Source of the DNA: Rubrobacter xylanophilus DSM 9941
GTDB lineage: Bacteria; Actinomycetota; Rubrobacteria; Rubrobacterales; Rubrobacteraceae
Direction: 5' to 3'
Length of the DNA stretch: 64,000 nt
Assembly: GCF_000014185.1 (NCBI RefSeq)
Contig: NC_008148.1
Coordinates: 2,274,001 to 2,338,000 of the forward strand
Below, piece by piece: positions 32,253-40,381 of this stretch. The notes beneath the pieces were generated by a model. The model had not been told where the DNA came from and did no database searches. It was given only the letters and a program-made list of their open reading frames with translations. The translations under genes were made by a program, and so were the position numbers. Positions within the stretch are counted from its first letter, which is position 1. The number at the start of each line of letters is the position of its first letter.

Positions 32253-34143
32253 GAAGGTGATTGTCGCAAGCAACCTCGTAAAGCACCAGGGCGGCCTCCG
32301 CGTGCTCTCCGGAGCCTCGCTCGCCATAGAGGCCGGGGAGAAGGTCGGGCTCGTCGGGCGCAACGGGGCCGGCAAGACCACCCTGCTGGAGATACTGGCC
32401 GGGCGGCTCCGTCCGGACGAGGGGTCGGTGGAGTACCCGGGCGGCGCCCGGGTGGGGATGACCGACCAGAGCCTCTACGCCGGAGAGCGCGGCCGGAGCA
32501 CGCTGGAGGAGGAGATAACCTCGGCGTTCGCCCCGCTCATGCGGCGCGAGTCGGAGCTCAGGGAGCTGGAGGAGCGCATCTCCGGCGACCCCTCCGGGGA
32601 GCTCCTGGAGCGCTACGGCCGGCTGCAGGGCGAGTTCGAGCGCGACGGGGGCTACAGCTACCGGGCGCGGGCGGCCTCGGCCATCTCGGGGCTCGGCTTC
32701 GACCCCGAGGACTGGAGGCGCCCCCTGGCCTCCTTCTCCGGCGGGGAGCAGAGCCGCATCGCCCTCGCGAGGCTCCTGCTCGAGGAGCCGGACCTCCTCC
32801 TGCTCGACGAGCCCACGAACCACCTGGACCTGAAGGCCATGGAGTGGCTGGAGGGCTTCCTGAAGGGGCTGAGGAGCGCGGTGCTCGTCGTCTCCCACGA
32901 CCGGCACTTTCTGGACGCCGTGGCCGACTCCATCCTGGAGCTCGAGGACGGCAGGCTCGAGCGCTACCCCGGCAACTACACCCGCTACGCCGCAGAGAAG
33001 GCCGCCCGGGAGGAGCGGCTCGCGCGCAAGGCCAAGGCCAACGCCGAGCGCAGGGCCCAGCTCGAGCGCTTCATCGAGAGGAACCGGGCCAAGGCCCGCA
33101 AGGCGAGCCAGGCCAAGAGCAAGCAGAAGCTCCTGGAGAGGATGGAGAAGGTGGAGCCGCCCAGGAGAAAGGCCCGCAGGGGGATGCGGCTCGAGCTCGG
33201 CGGCGCCTCCCGGACGGGGCGGGTGGTGCTGGAGATGGAGGACGTGGCCTACGCCCACGGGGACGGGGAGGCCGTGATCTCGGGGGCCGACCTCGTCATC
33301 GAGCGCGGCGAGAAGGTCGCCCTCGTCGGGCCCAACGGGGCCGGGAAGAGCACGCTGATGCGCCTGGCGGCCGGGCAGCTCTCCCCGCAGCGGGGGAGCG
33401 TCAACCTCGGGCACAACGTCCGCCCGGCGTACCAGGACCAGCAGCTCACCGGCCTCGACGACGGGAAGACCCTCCTGCGGGAGACCATGGACAAGACCGG
33501 CCTCGACCCGGACGAGGCCCGCGACCTCCTCGGGGCCTTCCTCTTCTCCGGGGACGACGTCTTCAAGAAGGTCGGCTCGCTCTCCGGCGGCGAGAGGAGC
33601 CGGCTCGCGCTCGCCGAGATCGTCGCGGGGGAGGCCAACCTCCTCCTGCTCGACGAGCCCACGAACAACCTGGACATCCCCTCTCGGGAGGCGCTCGAGG
33701 AGGCGCTCGCCGGGTACGGCGGGACGGTCCTCCTCATCTCCCACGACCGCTACCTCCTGCGCCGGGTGGCCACCAGGATCATCGAGCTGGAGGGCGGCGG
33801 ACTCCGCGACTACCCCGGCGGCTACGACTACTACCGCTCGCACCGGCGGGTGGAGGCAAGAGAGCCCGGAGGAAGGCGGGGCCGCCGGAGCCGCATCCAA
33901 CCGGGCCAGAGCCCGCAGCAGAGCGTGCTCGCCGCCCGGCTCGTAGCCGTGGAGGGGGAGATAGAGGCGGTGGAGCGGAGGATCAACCGGCTGGAGAAGG
34001 AGCTCGCCACCGCCGACCTCTACGCCGACGGCAGGCGCTCCCGCGAGGTCGTGCTGGAGCACCGCGAGCTGAAGGGCGTGCTGGAGAGGCTCTACGCCGA
34101 CTGGGGAGAGCTGCTGGAGGAGGCCGAAGAGGCCGGGCTGTGA
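32251..34143 (+). CDS. ABC-F family ribosome-associated ATPase (Uup/EttA-like)
   Basis: 630 residues with two ATP-binding cassettes and no TM part. First: Walker A GRNGAGKTTL, signature FSGGEQSRIALARLLLEEPD, Walker B LLLDEPTNHLD. Second: GPNGAGKSTL, LSGGERSRLALAEIVAGEAN, LLLDEPTNNLD. A long basic linker (EERLARKAKANAERRAQLER) joins them, and the C-terminal 70 residues form a coiled coil (VEGEIEAVERRINRLEKELA) as in Uup. The family acts on the ribosome to relieve stalling or antibiotic block. The message is probably leaderless. Confidence 0.92.
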   Translation: MKVIVASNLVKHQGGLRVLSGASLAIEAGEKVGLVGRNGAGKTTLLEILAGRLRPDEGSVEYPGGARVGMTDQSLYAGERGRSTLEEEITSAFAPLMRRESELRELEERISGDPSGELLERYGRLQGEFERDGGYSYRARAASAISGLGFDPEDWRRPLASFSGGEQSRIALARLLLEEPDLLLLDEPTNHLDLKAMEWLEGFLKGLRSAVLVVSHDRHFLDAVADSILELEDGRLERYPGNYTRYAAEKAAREERLARKAKANAERRAQLERFIERNRAKARKASQAKSKQKLLERMEKVEPPRRKARRGMRLELGGASRTGRVVLEMEDVAYAHGDGEAVISGADLVIERGEKVALVGPNGAGKSTLMRLAAGQLSPQRGSVNLGHNVRPAYQDQQLTGLDDGKTLLRETMDKTGLDPDEARDLLGAFLFSGDDVFKKVGSLSGGERSRLALAEIVAGEANLLLLDEPTNNLDIPSREALEEALAGYGGTVLLISHDRYLLRRVATRIIELEGGGLRDYPGGYDYYRSHRRVEAREPGGRRGRRSRIQPGQSPQQSVLAARLVAVEGEIEAVERRINRLEKELATADLYADGRRSREVVLEHRELKGVLERLYADWGELLEEAEEAGL

Positions 34144-34211
34144 GGGAGAGCTCCTCCCGCGGCGCCCCGCCGCGCAAAGAGAAAGCCGGGGAGCGGCTCC
34201 CCGGCGAGGAG

Positions 34212-34285
34212 TCGGGACGAGAGGATTTGAACCTCCGACCTCCTCGTCCCGAACGAGGCGCGCTACCAGGCTGCGCTACGTCCCG
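34212..34285 (-). tRNA. tRNA-Pro (CGG)
   Basis: On the minus strand the acceptor CGGGACG pairs with CGTCCCG. The D arm is TAGCGCAGCCTGGTAGCGC, the anticodon loop TTCGGGA has anticodon CGG, and the T arm is TCGGAGGTTCAAATCC. The discriminator is A. 74 nt, no CCA encoded. Confidence 0.94.
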
Positions 34286-34296
34286 ACTGCCGGGAT

Positions 34297-34324
34297 ATTA
34301 TAGCAGCGGGTCGGGCTCTGTCAG
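34297..34324 (-). promoter_or_regulatory. Promoter of tRNA-Pro
   Basis: On the minus strand CTGACA (plus 34319-34324) and TATAAT (plus 34297-34302) are 16 bp apart, 11 nt before the mature 5' end of the tRNA. Confidence 0.55.
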
Positions 34325-35397
34325 CCGGGGACGGCGATGAACCGCCTGTCCCGGCTCGCGTACTGCTCCAGCGCGTTGGTTATCGCCTCGGCCACCGCGG
34401 CCGGGTAGTAGCGGTCGGTGGCCAGCCGCCGGTCCTCCGGGTTGGAGAGGTAGAGCAGCTCGACCATAACCGCCGGGATGTTGGTCTCGCGCAGGATGTC
34501 GTACGAGCGGCCGAACTCCCCGATGTCCTTCGTCCCCAGGGCCCGGCTCACCCCGCGCTGCAGGTAGGCGGCCGCCATCCGGCCCCGGTGGGACCGGTAT
34601 CCCAGCCGCTCGAAGTAGAAGGAGGCGGTGCCGCGCGCCGCCGGGTTCGGGTGGCTGGCGTGGTGGAGCGAGACGATCATCTTCGCCCCCGAGGTGTTGG
34701 CCAGAAAGGCCCGGTCGGCCTGCGAGACCTCCTCGTCGTCGCTGCGGGTCAGCAGCACCTCGCGGGCGGGCAGGATCTGGGCGAGCTCGTGGGCCACGGC
34801 CAGGTTGAGGTCGGCCTCCGAGAGGCCGCCCGGGGCCACGTGCCCCCGGTCCGGCCCGCCGTGGGCCGCGTCTATGACGATCGTGCCGGAGAAGAGATCC
34901 TCGGGGAAGAAGCCGTCGTTCTTGTCCGGGATCTGGTGCGTGCCCAGCGTCTGGGCGGCGTAGATGCTCAGGGTCTTGAAGACCGCGCCGTCCACCACCC
35001 CGTCGGGCTGGAGCCCCGCGTTCTTCTGGAAGTCGCGCACGGCGCGGGCGGTGCGCCCGTCGAAGAGGCCGTTGACGGCGCCGGGGTCGAAGCCCAGGTC
35101 GTTGAGCATCCGCTGCATCTCCATCACGTCGGCCCCCCTGAAGGGCGGCTGCCGCAGGTAGAGCAGGCGCCCCCCGGGGCGGTAACCGGCCTCCACCAGC
35201 TCCCTCCAGGTCACCGGCCCAACCAGGCCGTCGGCCAGGATGCCCACCCTCTGCTGGAAGGCCCGCACCGCCAGCTCGGTCTCCTCCCGGAACACGCCGT
35301 CTATGCCCCGGTTGCCCAGGTCGTAGCCGAGCGCCTGCAGGCGGGTCTGCAGGTCCACGACCTCCCGGCCCCGGTCTCCCCTCCTCAGCGTGCGCAC
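34321..35397 (-). CDS. N-acetylmuramoyl-L-alanine amidase with two peptidoglycan-binding domains (CwlM-like)
   Basis: 358 residues from GTG 35397. Two PG_binding_1 units come first (LRRGDRGREVVDLQTRLQAL at 4-65; VMEMQRMLNDLGFDPGAVNG at about 90-150). The amidase_3 domain follows: TIVIDAAHGGPDRGH, a Glu in SEADLNLAVAHEL, then MIVSLHHASHPN with the zinc His, and a C-terminal NIPAVMVELLYLSNPEDRRL. The layout PG_binding-PG_binding-amidase_3 is that of actinobacterial CwlM, which regulates peptidoglycan precursor synthesis. No signal peptide is visible, which also fits CwlM rather than a secreted lysin. Confidence 0.85.
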   Translation of the reverse strand: MRTLRRGDRGREVVDLQTRLQALGYDLGNRGIDGVFREETELAVRAFQQRVGILADGLVGPVTWRELVEAGYRPGGRLLYLRQPPFRGADVMEMQRMLNDLGFDPGAVNGLFDGRTARAVRDFQKNAGLQPDGVVDGAVFKTLSIYAAQTLGTHQIPDKNDGFFPEDLFSGTIVIDAAHGGPDRGHVAPGGLSEADLNLAVAHELAQILPAREVLLTRSDDEEVSQADRAFLANTSGAKMIVSLHHASHPNPAARGTASFYFERLGYRSHRGRMAAAYLQRGVSRALGTKDIGEFGRSYDILRETNIPAVMVELLYLSNPEDRRLATDRYYPAAVAEAITNALEQYASRDRRFIAVPG

Positions 35398-35525
35398 CTC
35401 ACACCCCGCGTCTCAGCGTCGAGCCCCGCCCCGGCCCAACGAGGGGGCGCCGGGTGCCTCGGCATCCCGGCGCCCGCCCCGTATGGATATGTGCGCCCCT
35501 GCGGGCCGCTGCGCAGGCGAGGTTC

Positions 35526-35792
35526 CTACTCCTCGACCACCCCCAGGATGTCGTCCGCATCCAGGATCATGTAGTCATCGCCGTTGAGGCTGATCTCGGT
35601 CCCCGAGTACTTGGCGAAGACGACGACGTCGCCCTCCTTGACCTTGATGTCCTCGGAGTCGCCCACCGCGATGACCTCGGCCGTCTGCGGCTTCTCCTTG
35701 GCGGTGTCGGGGAGCACGATGCCCGAGGCGGTCTTCTCCTCCCGCTCTACGAGCTTGACCAGCGCGCGCTCGCCTAGAGGCTTGAACTTCAT
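35526..35792 (-). CDS. groES: Co-chaperonin GroES
   Basis: 88 residues from ATG 35792 with AAGGAGGT 8 nt upstream. Starts MKFKPLGERALVKLVEREEK; the mobile loop is TASGIVLPDTAKEKP and the roof loop region VVVFAKYSGTEISLNGDDYM. It is shorter than the usual 94-97 residues. It caps the GroEL cage during folding. No groEL follows in this window: the next gene downstream is the amidase, so groEL must be elsewhere. Confidence 0.95.
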   Translation of the reverse strand: MKFKPLGERALVKLVEREEKTASGIVLPDTAKEKPQTAEVIAVGDSEDIKVKEGDVVVFAKYSGTEISLNGDDYMILDADDILGVVEE

Positions 35793-35898
35793 GGCGCATA
35801 CCTCCTTCTGCCTGTCCTACCTTGCACTACCCCCTGGGCGTCGCTAGCCCACGGATTCTCCGGTAGCAGATTCTACCCCTGCCGGACCGGAGGCGCAA

Positions 35899-36210
35899 TC
35901 AGAGGTCGAGCTGCTCCATGAGCTGCTGCTTGGGCAGCGCCCCGACCGCCCGGCGGGTGACCTGCCCGTTCTCGAAGCGGGCGATGGTGGGGATGCTGGT
36001 CACGCTGTAGTTGAGGGTGGTGTTCTGGTTGTCGTCGACGTTGAGCTTGACGAACTTCACGTCGTCGCGGGACTCGGAGAGCTCCTCGAGCACCGGGGCC
36101 ACCCGCCTGCACGGGGCGCACCACGGCGCCCAGAAGTCCACGATGACCGGCTTGTCGGAGTCGAGCACCTCGCTCTTGAAGGTGTCGTCGGTTACGTCCT
36201 TGACCGCCAT
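35899..36210 (-). CDS. trxA: Thioredoxin
   Basis: 103 residues. The redox centre is WAPWCAPCRR (WCxPC with Ala in place of Gly) near residues 28-34. The cis-Pro motif is SIPTIARFENGQV. Fold and length are those of a classical cytosolic thioredoxin, reduced by thioredoxin reductase. It is separated by about 110 bp from groES, on the same strand. Confidence 0.92.
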   Translation of the reverse strand: MAVKDVTDDTFKSEVLDSDKPVIVDFWAPWCAPCRRVAPVLEELSESRDDVKFVKLNVDDNQNTTLNYSVTSIPTIARFENGQVTRRAVGALPKQQLMEQLDL

Positions 36211-36280
36211 TCGCTTGAATACCTCCGCCTTTTCGACGATGGTCCGAACCCGGCTATTCTAACACCGCCCGCCGGGCCCC

Positions 36281-37240
36281 CTAGACCCTGTCCCCGCCGG
36301 GCTGGTAGGAGACGGCCTCCACCTTCACGGCGCCGGCCAGCTCCTCGGCCCGGCGCACGTCGAAGACCCCCGCGCCCAGGGTCTCGGCGTTGGCCGCCGC
36401 GCAGCCGGCGGCGAGCTTGACCGCCTCCGGCGGGGCGTAGTGCCGGTGCAGAAGCCCGGCCAGGAGGCCGGCGAGGTAGGCGTCCCCGCTGCCGATGGTG
36501 GAGACGCGCTCCACCATCGGCGCCCGCGCCGAGAGCACGCCCTCGCGGGTGGTCAGGTAGGAGTGGCCCTCGCGGGAGGTTATGCAGGCGTGGCGGGCCC
36601 CCATCTCCACCAGCCGGGCCAGCCCCCGCAGGTAGTCCTCCTCCTCTATGAAGTCGAAGCCCACCACGCTCTCGGCCTCGTGCTGGTTGGGGCTGACGAG
36701 CGAGGGGCAGGCCTTGAGCGCGGCCCTGAGCACGGTCGGCGTGGAGTCGACCACGGTGTAGAGCCCCCGCTCCCGGGCCTGCTCCACCAGCTCGACGAGG
36801 AAGCCCTCCTCCATGTTCGGCGGGAGGCTCCCGGCGAAGACCACCGCGGTGGCGTACTCGAGCAGCTGCCCGAAGTGGCGCCGGAACTCCGCCTGCTCCC
36901 CGGGCTCCACCTCGGGACCGTACTCGTTGATCTCGGTCTGGGTCTGGCCCATGGGGTCTATGAGGGCGATGGAGGTGCGCGACTGGCCCTTTATCTCGAT
37001 GAGGTCGAAGGGGATGGCCGCGGCGGAGAGCCCGTCGCGGATGGCGTCCCCGTTGCGCCCGCCGGCGAAACCGGTGGCGATGACCGGCACCCCGAGGGCC
37101 CTGAGGCTGCGGGCCACGTTTATCCCCTTGCCCCCGGCCAGAACGGCGCTCTCCTGCGCCCGGTGGCGGTGCCCCAAAGACAGGTTTGGCACCACGAGGG
37201 TCCGGGCAACGGCGGCGTTCAGGGTGACCGTCAGGATCAT
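36281..37240 (-). CDS. PfkB-family sugar kinase, 1-phosphofructokinase-like
   Basis: 319 residues from ATG 37240, preceded by GAGGGTGAG. Begins MILTVTLNAAVARTLVVPNL. The signatures are AGGKGINVARSLRALG and the C-terminal VSTIGSGDAYLAGLLAGLLH with the catalytic Asp of GSGDAY. The segment LNAAVARTL parallels the LNPAID start of FruK/LacC kinases. It would phosphorylate fructose 1-phosphate or tagatose 6-phosphate; no PTS gene is nearby. Its start is 4 nt after the stop of the carboxypeptidase gene, so the two are likely one transcript. Confidence 0.85.
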   Translation of the reverse strand: MILTVTLNAAVARTLVVPNLSLGHRHRAQESAVLAGGKGINVARSLRALGVPVIATGFAGGRNGDAIRDGLSAAAIPFDLIEIKGQSRTSIALIDPMGQTQTEINEYGPEVEPGEQAEFRRHFGQLLEYATAVVFAGSLPPNMEEGFLVELVEQARERGLYTVVDSTPTVLRAALKACPSLVSPNQHEAESVVGFDFIEEEDYLRGLARLVEMGARHACITSREGHSYLTTREGVLSARAPMVERVSTIGSGDAYLAGLLAGLLHRHYAPPEAVKLAAGCAAANAETLGAGVFDVRRAEELAGAVKVEAVSYQPGGDRV

Positions 37241-37244
37241 GTGC

Positions 37245-38399
37245 TCACCCTCCCTCTTCCGAGAAGAAGCCCTCAACTGTATACCACAGCTTCTCCCACA
37301 GGGAGGCCTCCTCGTAGCCGCGCGCCGCGACGAGCGGGACGCTCCCCGCCCGCTCCCCGCCGACCCACACGACGACCCTCCCGAGCCTCTCCCCGCGCCG
37401 GGCGGAGCCGGGAGGCTCGTCGGGGACCTCCACCTCCCGCCGCACGCGGTCGCCGGGACCCAGAAGCGCGCTGAGGCTCTCCCCGGCCACCAGCGGCACG
37501 CGCTCGCCCCGCCGGTAGGGGACCTCCACGCTGGCGTAGCGCTCGCCGCGGCGGACGAGCTCCCGGCGGTCGTAGGCCGAGAAGCCGTACTCCAGCAGCC
37601 GCAGCGAGGCGGCGAAGCGGTCCGCGCGGGCGTCGAGGACGACGGCCACGTACGACTCGTCGCCCGATGCGGCCGAGGCGACGAGGCAGGGCCCCGCGGC
37701 CGGGGTGGTCCCGGTCTTTATCCCGGTGGCGGGCGGGTAGGTGAAGAGCAGCTCGTTGGTGTTGGTGAGCGGTATCTCGCGGTCCGGGGTGGAGATCACG
37801 GCGTAGCGCGTGGCCACGATCTCCCTGAAGAGGGGATACTGCATGGCCTCGCGGGACATGCGCACGAGGTCGCGCGCGCTGGAGCGGTGCCGCCTCCCGT
37901 CGAGCCCGACGGGGTTCTGGAAGTGGGTGTCCTCGAGCCCGAGGCGCCGGGCCTCCCGGTTCATCTTCTCCACCAGGCGCTCCACGCTGCCCCCGCCGAG
38001 GGCCTCGGCGAGGGCGTAGGCCGCATCGTCCCCCGAGGAGATGAGGGAGGCCATGAGCAGCTCCCGGAGGCTCAGCACGTCCCCGGCCCTCAGCCCCACG
38101 TTGCTGTAGGGCGGGGCGGCGTAGGCCGCGGCCCGCGGCGAGACGGCGACCTCCCGGTCCAGCCCCCCCTCCCGCAGGGCGACGATGGCGAGCATGATCT
38201 TGGTGGTCGAGGCCATCGGGAGCCGCTCCCCGGCGTCGTGGGAGGCGAGCAGCTCGCCGCTGCGCAGGTCCGCGAGCGCCCAGGCGTCGGCCGCCACCCC
38301 GGAGGGCTGGGCCAGCGCCGCCGGCCCGGCCCAGGCCAGAAGGACGAGCGGCAGGGCGGCGGCGAGCAGGCGTCTTGGCGGCCAGCTTCTCGAAAGCAC
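37245..38399 (-). CDS. D-alanyl-D-alanine carboxypeptidase, peptidase family S11 (DacA/DacF-like)
   Basis: 384 residues from GTG 38399. Signal peptide RRLLAAALPLVLLAWAGPAA ending ALA. The active-site Ser-Lys is in MASTTKIMLA. The second motif, normally SxN, reads SSGDDAAYALAE, so the Asn is replaced by Asp. The third motif is KTGTT. The C-terminal beta domain (VPLVAGESLSALLGPGDRV) ends in an amphipathic segment (EKLWYTVEGFF). It trims stem peptides of peptidoglycan outside the membrane. The -10 box is only 9 nt before the start. Confidence 0.9.
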   Translation of the reverse strand: MLSRSWPPRRLLAAALPLVLLAWAGPAALAQPSGVAADAWALADLRSGELLASHDAGERLPMASTTKIMLAIVALREGGLDREVAVSPRAAAYAAPPYSNVGLRAGDVLSLRELLMASLISSGDDAAYALAEALGGGSVERLVEKMNREARRLGLEDTHFQNPVGLDGRRHRSSARDLVRMSREAMQYPLFREIVATRYAVISTPDREIPLTNTNELLFTYPPATGIKTGTTPAAGPCLVASAASGDESYVAVVLDARADRFAASLRLLEYGFSAYDRRELVRRGERYASVEVPYRRGERVPLVAGESLSALLGPGDRVRREVEVPDEPPGSARRGERLGRVVVWVGGERAGSVPLVAARGYEEASLWEKLWYTVEGFFSEEGG

Positions 38400-38408
38400 C
38401 GGGCAAGG

Positions 38409-38414
38409 ATTATA
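38409..38414 (-). promoter_or_regulatory. -10 box (TATAAT) before the carboxypeptidase gene
   Basis: TATAAT on the minus strand, with 9 nt between its end and GTG 38399. Implies a transcript with about 2-4 nt of leader. Confidence 0.6.
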
Positions 38415-38452
38415 CCGGCGGAGCGCCGGGCGACGGGCCGTCCCCCCGCCGG

Positions 38453-38458
38453 TATAAT
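38453..38458 (+). promoter_or_regulatory. -10 box (TATAAT) of the divergent thioredoxin-fold gene
   Basis: TATAAT ends 10 nt before ATG 38469. Only 38 bp separate it from the opposite -10 box at 38409-38414, so both promoters share a very short control region. Confidence 0.6.
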
Positions 38459-38468
38459 CGGCCGCGTC

Positions 38469-38507
38469 ATGCAGCCGGGCAAGAAGATCTCGCGGGGCCG
38501 CCGGTGA
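38469..38507 (+). CDS. 12-codon upstream frame MQPGKKISRGRR, overlapping the next start
   Basis: ATG 38469 lies right after the -10 box and its TGA overlaps GTG 38504 (GTGA). The peptide is strongly basic, just what is expected in front of the hydrophobic segment RLVAVLLVVALAAALY that follows in the next frame. It is either a coupled leader peptide or the true N-terminus separated by a frameshift. Confidence 0.4.
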   Translation: MQPGKKISRGRR

Positions 38508-39025
38508 GGCGGCTGGTGGCGGTCCTCCTGGTGGTCGCCCTGGCCGCCGCGCTCTACCGGACCTTCGGCAGCGCGGAGACCGGGACCGGCACCCTCACCC
38601 TCCCGGAGCCCGCCCCGACCGAGGGGGAGCGGGCCCCCGCCTTCACCGCGCACAGCGAGGAGGGCGGCACCTTCCGGCTGACGGACGAGGGGGTCTACGT
38701 GCTCACCTTCTGGAGCACCCTCAACCGGGGCTCGATGGAGGCCCGCCCGGCCTTCGAGGCGGTGGCCCGGCGCTACAGCGGCGAGGGCGTGCGCTTCGCC
38801 GCCGTCTACGTCAACAGCGCGCCCGACGACCGCAGCATCGCCTACACGGTGCTGCAGGACAGGACGGGCAGGCTCACCTCGCTGTACAACGTAAAGCGGG
38901 TGCCCCGCCTGTTCGTCATAGAGGACGGCACCATCAGGCTGGTCCAGAACGGCTACTACGAGGGCAACCGCCGGCAGCTGGAGCAGGTGCTGGAGGAGGC
39001 GCTGCGGGGGGAGAACCGCGGTTGA
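38504..39025 (+). CDS. Membrane-anchored thioredoxin-fold protein lacking the CxxC cysteines
   Basis: 173 residues from GTG 38504. The N-terminal TM anchor is VRRLVAVLLVVALAAALY. The TlpA/ResA-like fold follows: APAFTAHSEEGGTFRLTDEG, then VLTFWSTLNRGSMEARPAFE at the place of the active site. Family members have WCxxC; here it is L-N-R-G-S, so both cysteines are replaced. The cis-Pro region KRVPRLFVIEDGTIR is kept. It cannot do disulfide exchange; a binding or scaffold role is more likely. A basic 12-residue frame precedes it (see that entry). Confidence 0.75.
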   Translation: MRRLVAVLLVVALAAALYRTFGSAETGTGTLTLPEPAPTEGERAPAFTAHSEEGGTFRLTDEGVYVLTFWSTLNRGSMEARPAFEAVARRYSGEGVRFAAVYVNSAPDDRSIAYTVLQDRTGRLTSLYNVKRVPRLFVIEDGTIRLVQNGYYEGNRRQLEQVLEEALRGENRG

Positions 39026-39057
39026 CCGCCGCGGCGAGGGGGGAATAAACTCTTTTT

Positions 39058-39156
39058 ATGAGCCGGGAGAGAGCAGTCCAGGCGCTCGGCGTGCTGGTGG
39101 CCGTGGGGACGGTGCTGGTGGCCGTCTTCGGGCTCGCGCACCTCATCGGCGCCTGA
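39058..39156 (+). CDS. Small single-TM membrane protein, 32 aa
   Basis: ATG 39058 gives MSRERAVQALGVLVAVGTVL followed by VAVFGLAHLIGA: a short charged N-terminus and one TM helix. The frame lies between two genes with a purine-rich GGGGGG about 15 nt upstream. Composition and codon use look coding. No function can be given. Confidence 0.45.
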   Translation: MSRERAVQALGVLVAVGTVLVAVFGLAHLIGA

Positions 39157-39184
39157 GCGTCGCGGAGAGAGAAGAAGCCCCGCG

Positions 39185-40027
39185 CTAGACCCTGACCCCC
39201 GCGGCCCGCAGGAGGTCCCTCGCCTCGCGCGCGGCCCCGGCGGCGGCATCCCGGTAGTCCCCCCTCCCCCCGCAGGCGTAGAGTATCGCCCGGCTGCTGG
39301 AGACGAGCACCCCCCCGCCCGAGCCGTCGAGGAGCGCCCGCACCCCCTGCACCCCTCCTCCCTGCGCCCCGAAGCCGGGGGCGAGAAAGAGCGCGCGCGG
39401 CAGCAGCCGGCGGGCCCGGCGCCCGGCCTCCGGGCGGGTGACCCCGACCACCGCCCCGGCGTCCGGGTAGCCGCAGTTCTGCATATCGCCGAGCTCCGCG
39501 ACCAGCCGGGCCGCCAGCTCGGAGGCCGGGGGCTCCGAAGCCTCCTGGAAGGCCCCGGCCGAGGGGTTGGAGGTCGCGACCAGCACGAAGACCCCCCCGC
39601 CGCGCCCCAGCCGCCGCGCCTCCTCCAGGAAGGGGAGCACCGCGTCCGCCCCCATGTAGGGGTTGACCGTCACGCAGTGCGCCCCATAGACGCGCAGGTG
39701 CGCCTCGGCGTAGGCCGCGGCCGTCTCCGCGATGTCCCCCCGCTTGGCGTCGGCTATGACGGGGAGCCCCGCCGCGCCGGCCTCCCGGACCAGCCCGGCA
39801 TACGCCCGCATCCCCTCCGGGCCCAGGCGCTCGAAGTACGCCAGCTGCACCTTCACCGCCGCCGCGTAGGGCGAGACGGCCTCGAGGATGCCACGGCAGA
39901 ACTCGAGCACCGCCTCGTGCTCCTCCCGCCCCTCCAGGAGCCCGGGGGGAAGGCGGGTTGGGACCGGGTCCAGACCGACCACGAGCGCGCTGTCCCTGCG
40001 GCGGGCCGACTCTACGAGCGCCTGCAT
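39185..40027 (-). CDS. pyrF: Orotidine 5'-phosphate decarboxylase, type 2
   Basis: 280 residues. The active-site motif is PVIADAKRGDIAETAAAYAE (DxKxxDI). Substrate-phosphate loops lie in VTRPEAGRRARRL and FLAPGFGAQGGGVQGV, and VTVNPYMGADAVLPF is typical of the longer type 2 (actinobacterial/archaeal-like) enzyme. It makes UMP from OMP, the last step of pyrimidine synthesis. pyrE lies 450 bp upstream on the same strand, with the HU gene between. Confidence 0.92.
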   Translation of the reverse strand: MQALVESARRRDSALVVGLDPVPTRLPPGLLEGREEHEAVLEFCRGILEAVSPYAAAVKVQLAYFERLGPEGMRAYAGLVREAGAAGLPVIADAKRGDIAETAAAYAEAHLRVYGAHCVTVNPYMGADAVLPFLEEARRLGRGGGVFVLVATSNPSAGAFQEASEPPASELAARLVAELGDMQNCGYPDAGAVVGVTRPEAGRRARRLLPRALFLAPGFGAQGGGVQGVRALLDGSGGGVLVSSSRAILYACGGRGDYRDAAAGAAREARDLLRAAGVRV

Positions 40028-40108
40028 CCTACACGGACACGGAAAAGCCGCGCGGAGCGAACGTTCCCTCCCCGCGCGGCGGGCGCTTCGCGGGCACCGG
40101 CGCGGAGG

Positions 40109-40381
40109 CTACCTTATGGCCTCCTTCAGGGAGTTGCCGGCGGTGAACTTCGGGACCTTGGAGGGCGGGATGGTGATCTTCTGCTTGGTCTGCGGGTTGA
40201 TGCCCTCGCGGGCCTCGCGTTCCTGGACGTAGAACTTGCCGAAACCGGTGATCTGCACCGGCTCGCCCTTCTTGAGCGAGTCCCTTACCACCTCGGCGAA
40301 CGCGTCGAAGAAGCGCTGGGCCTCGCTCTTGGAGCCGTTGGTCTTCTCGGCTATCTCCTGGATCAGCTCAGACTTGTTCAT
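40109..40381 (-). CDS. hup: DNA-binding protein HU
   Basis: 90 residues, starting MNKSELIQEIAEKTNGSKSE and ending NSLKEAIR. The arm has FGKFYVQEREAREGINPQTK with the usual NPxT motif and IPPSKVPKF. The length equals that of bacterial HU without the Lys-rich tail of mycobacterial homologues. GGAGGCAGAC precedes the start. It bends and compacts DNA as a dimer. Confidence 0.95.
   Translation of the reverse strand: MNKSELIQEIAEKTNGSKSEAQRFFDAFAEVVRDSLKKGEPVQITGFGKFYVQEREAREGINPQTKQKITIPPSKVPKFTAGNSLKEAIR

Noticed and set aside
31003-34062. A 1019-codon minus-strand frame opposite dtd, the methyltransferase and ABC-F genes
   Set aside because: Low-complexity Pro/Arg/Gly-rich shadow of high-GC coding sequence; the opposite-strand genes have clear families.
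35793-35880. Possible CIRCE element upstream of groES
   Set aside because: The half-sites do not match the TTAGCACTC/GAGTGCTAA consensus well enough.
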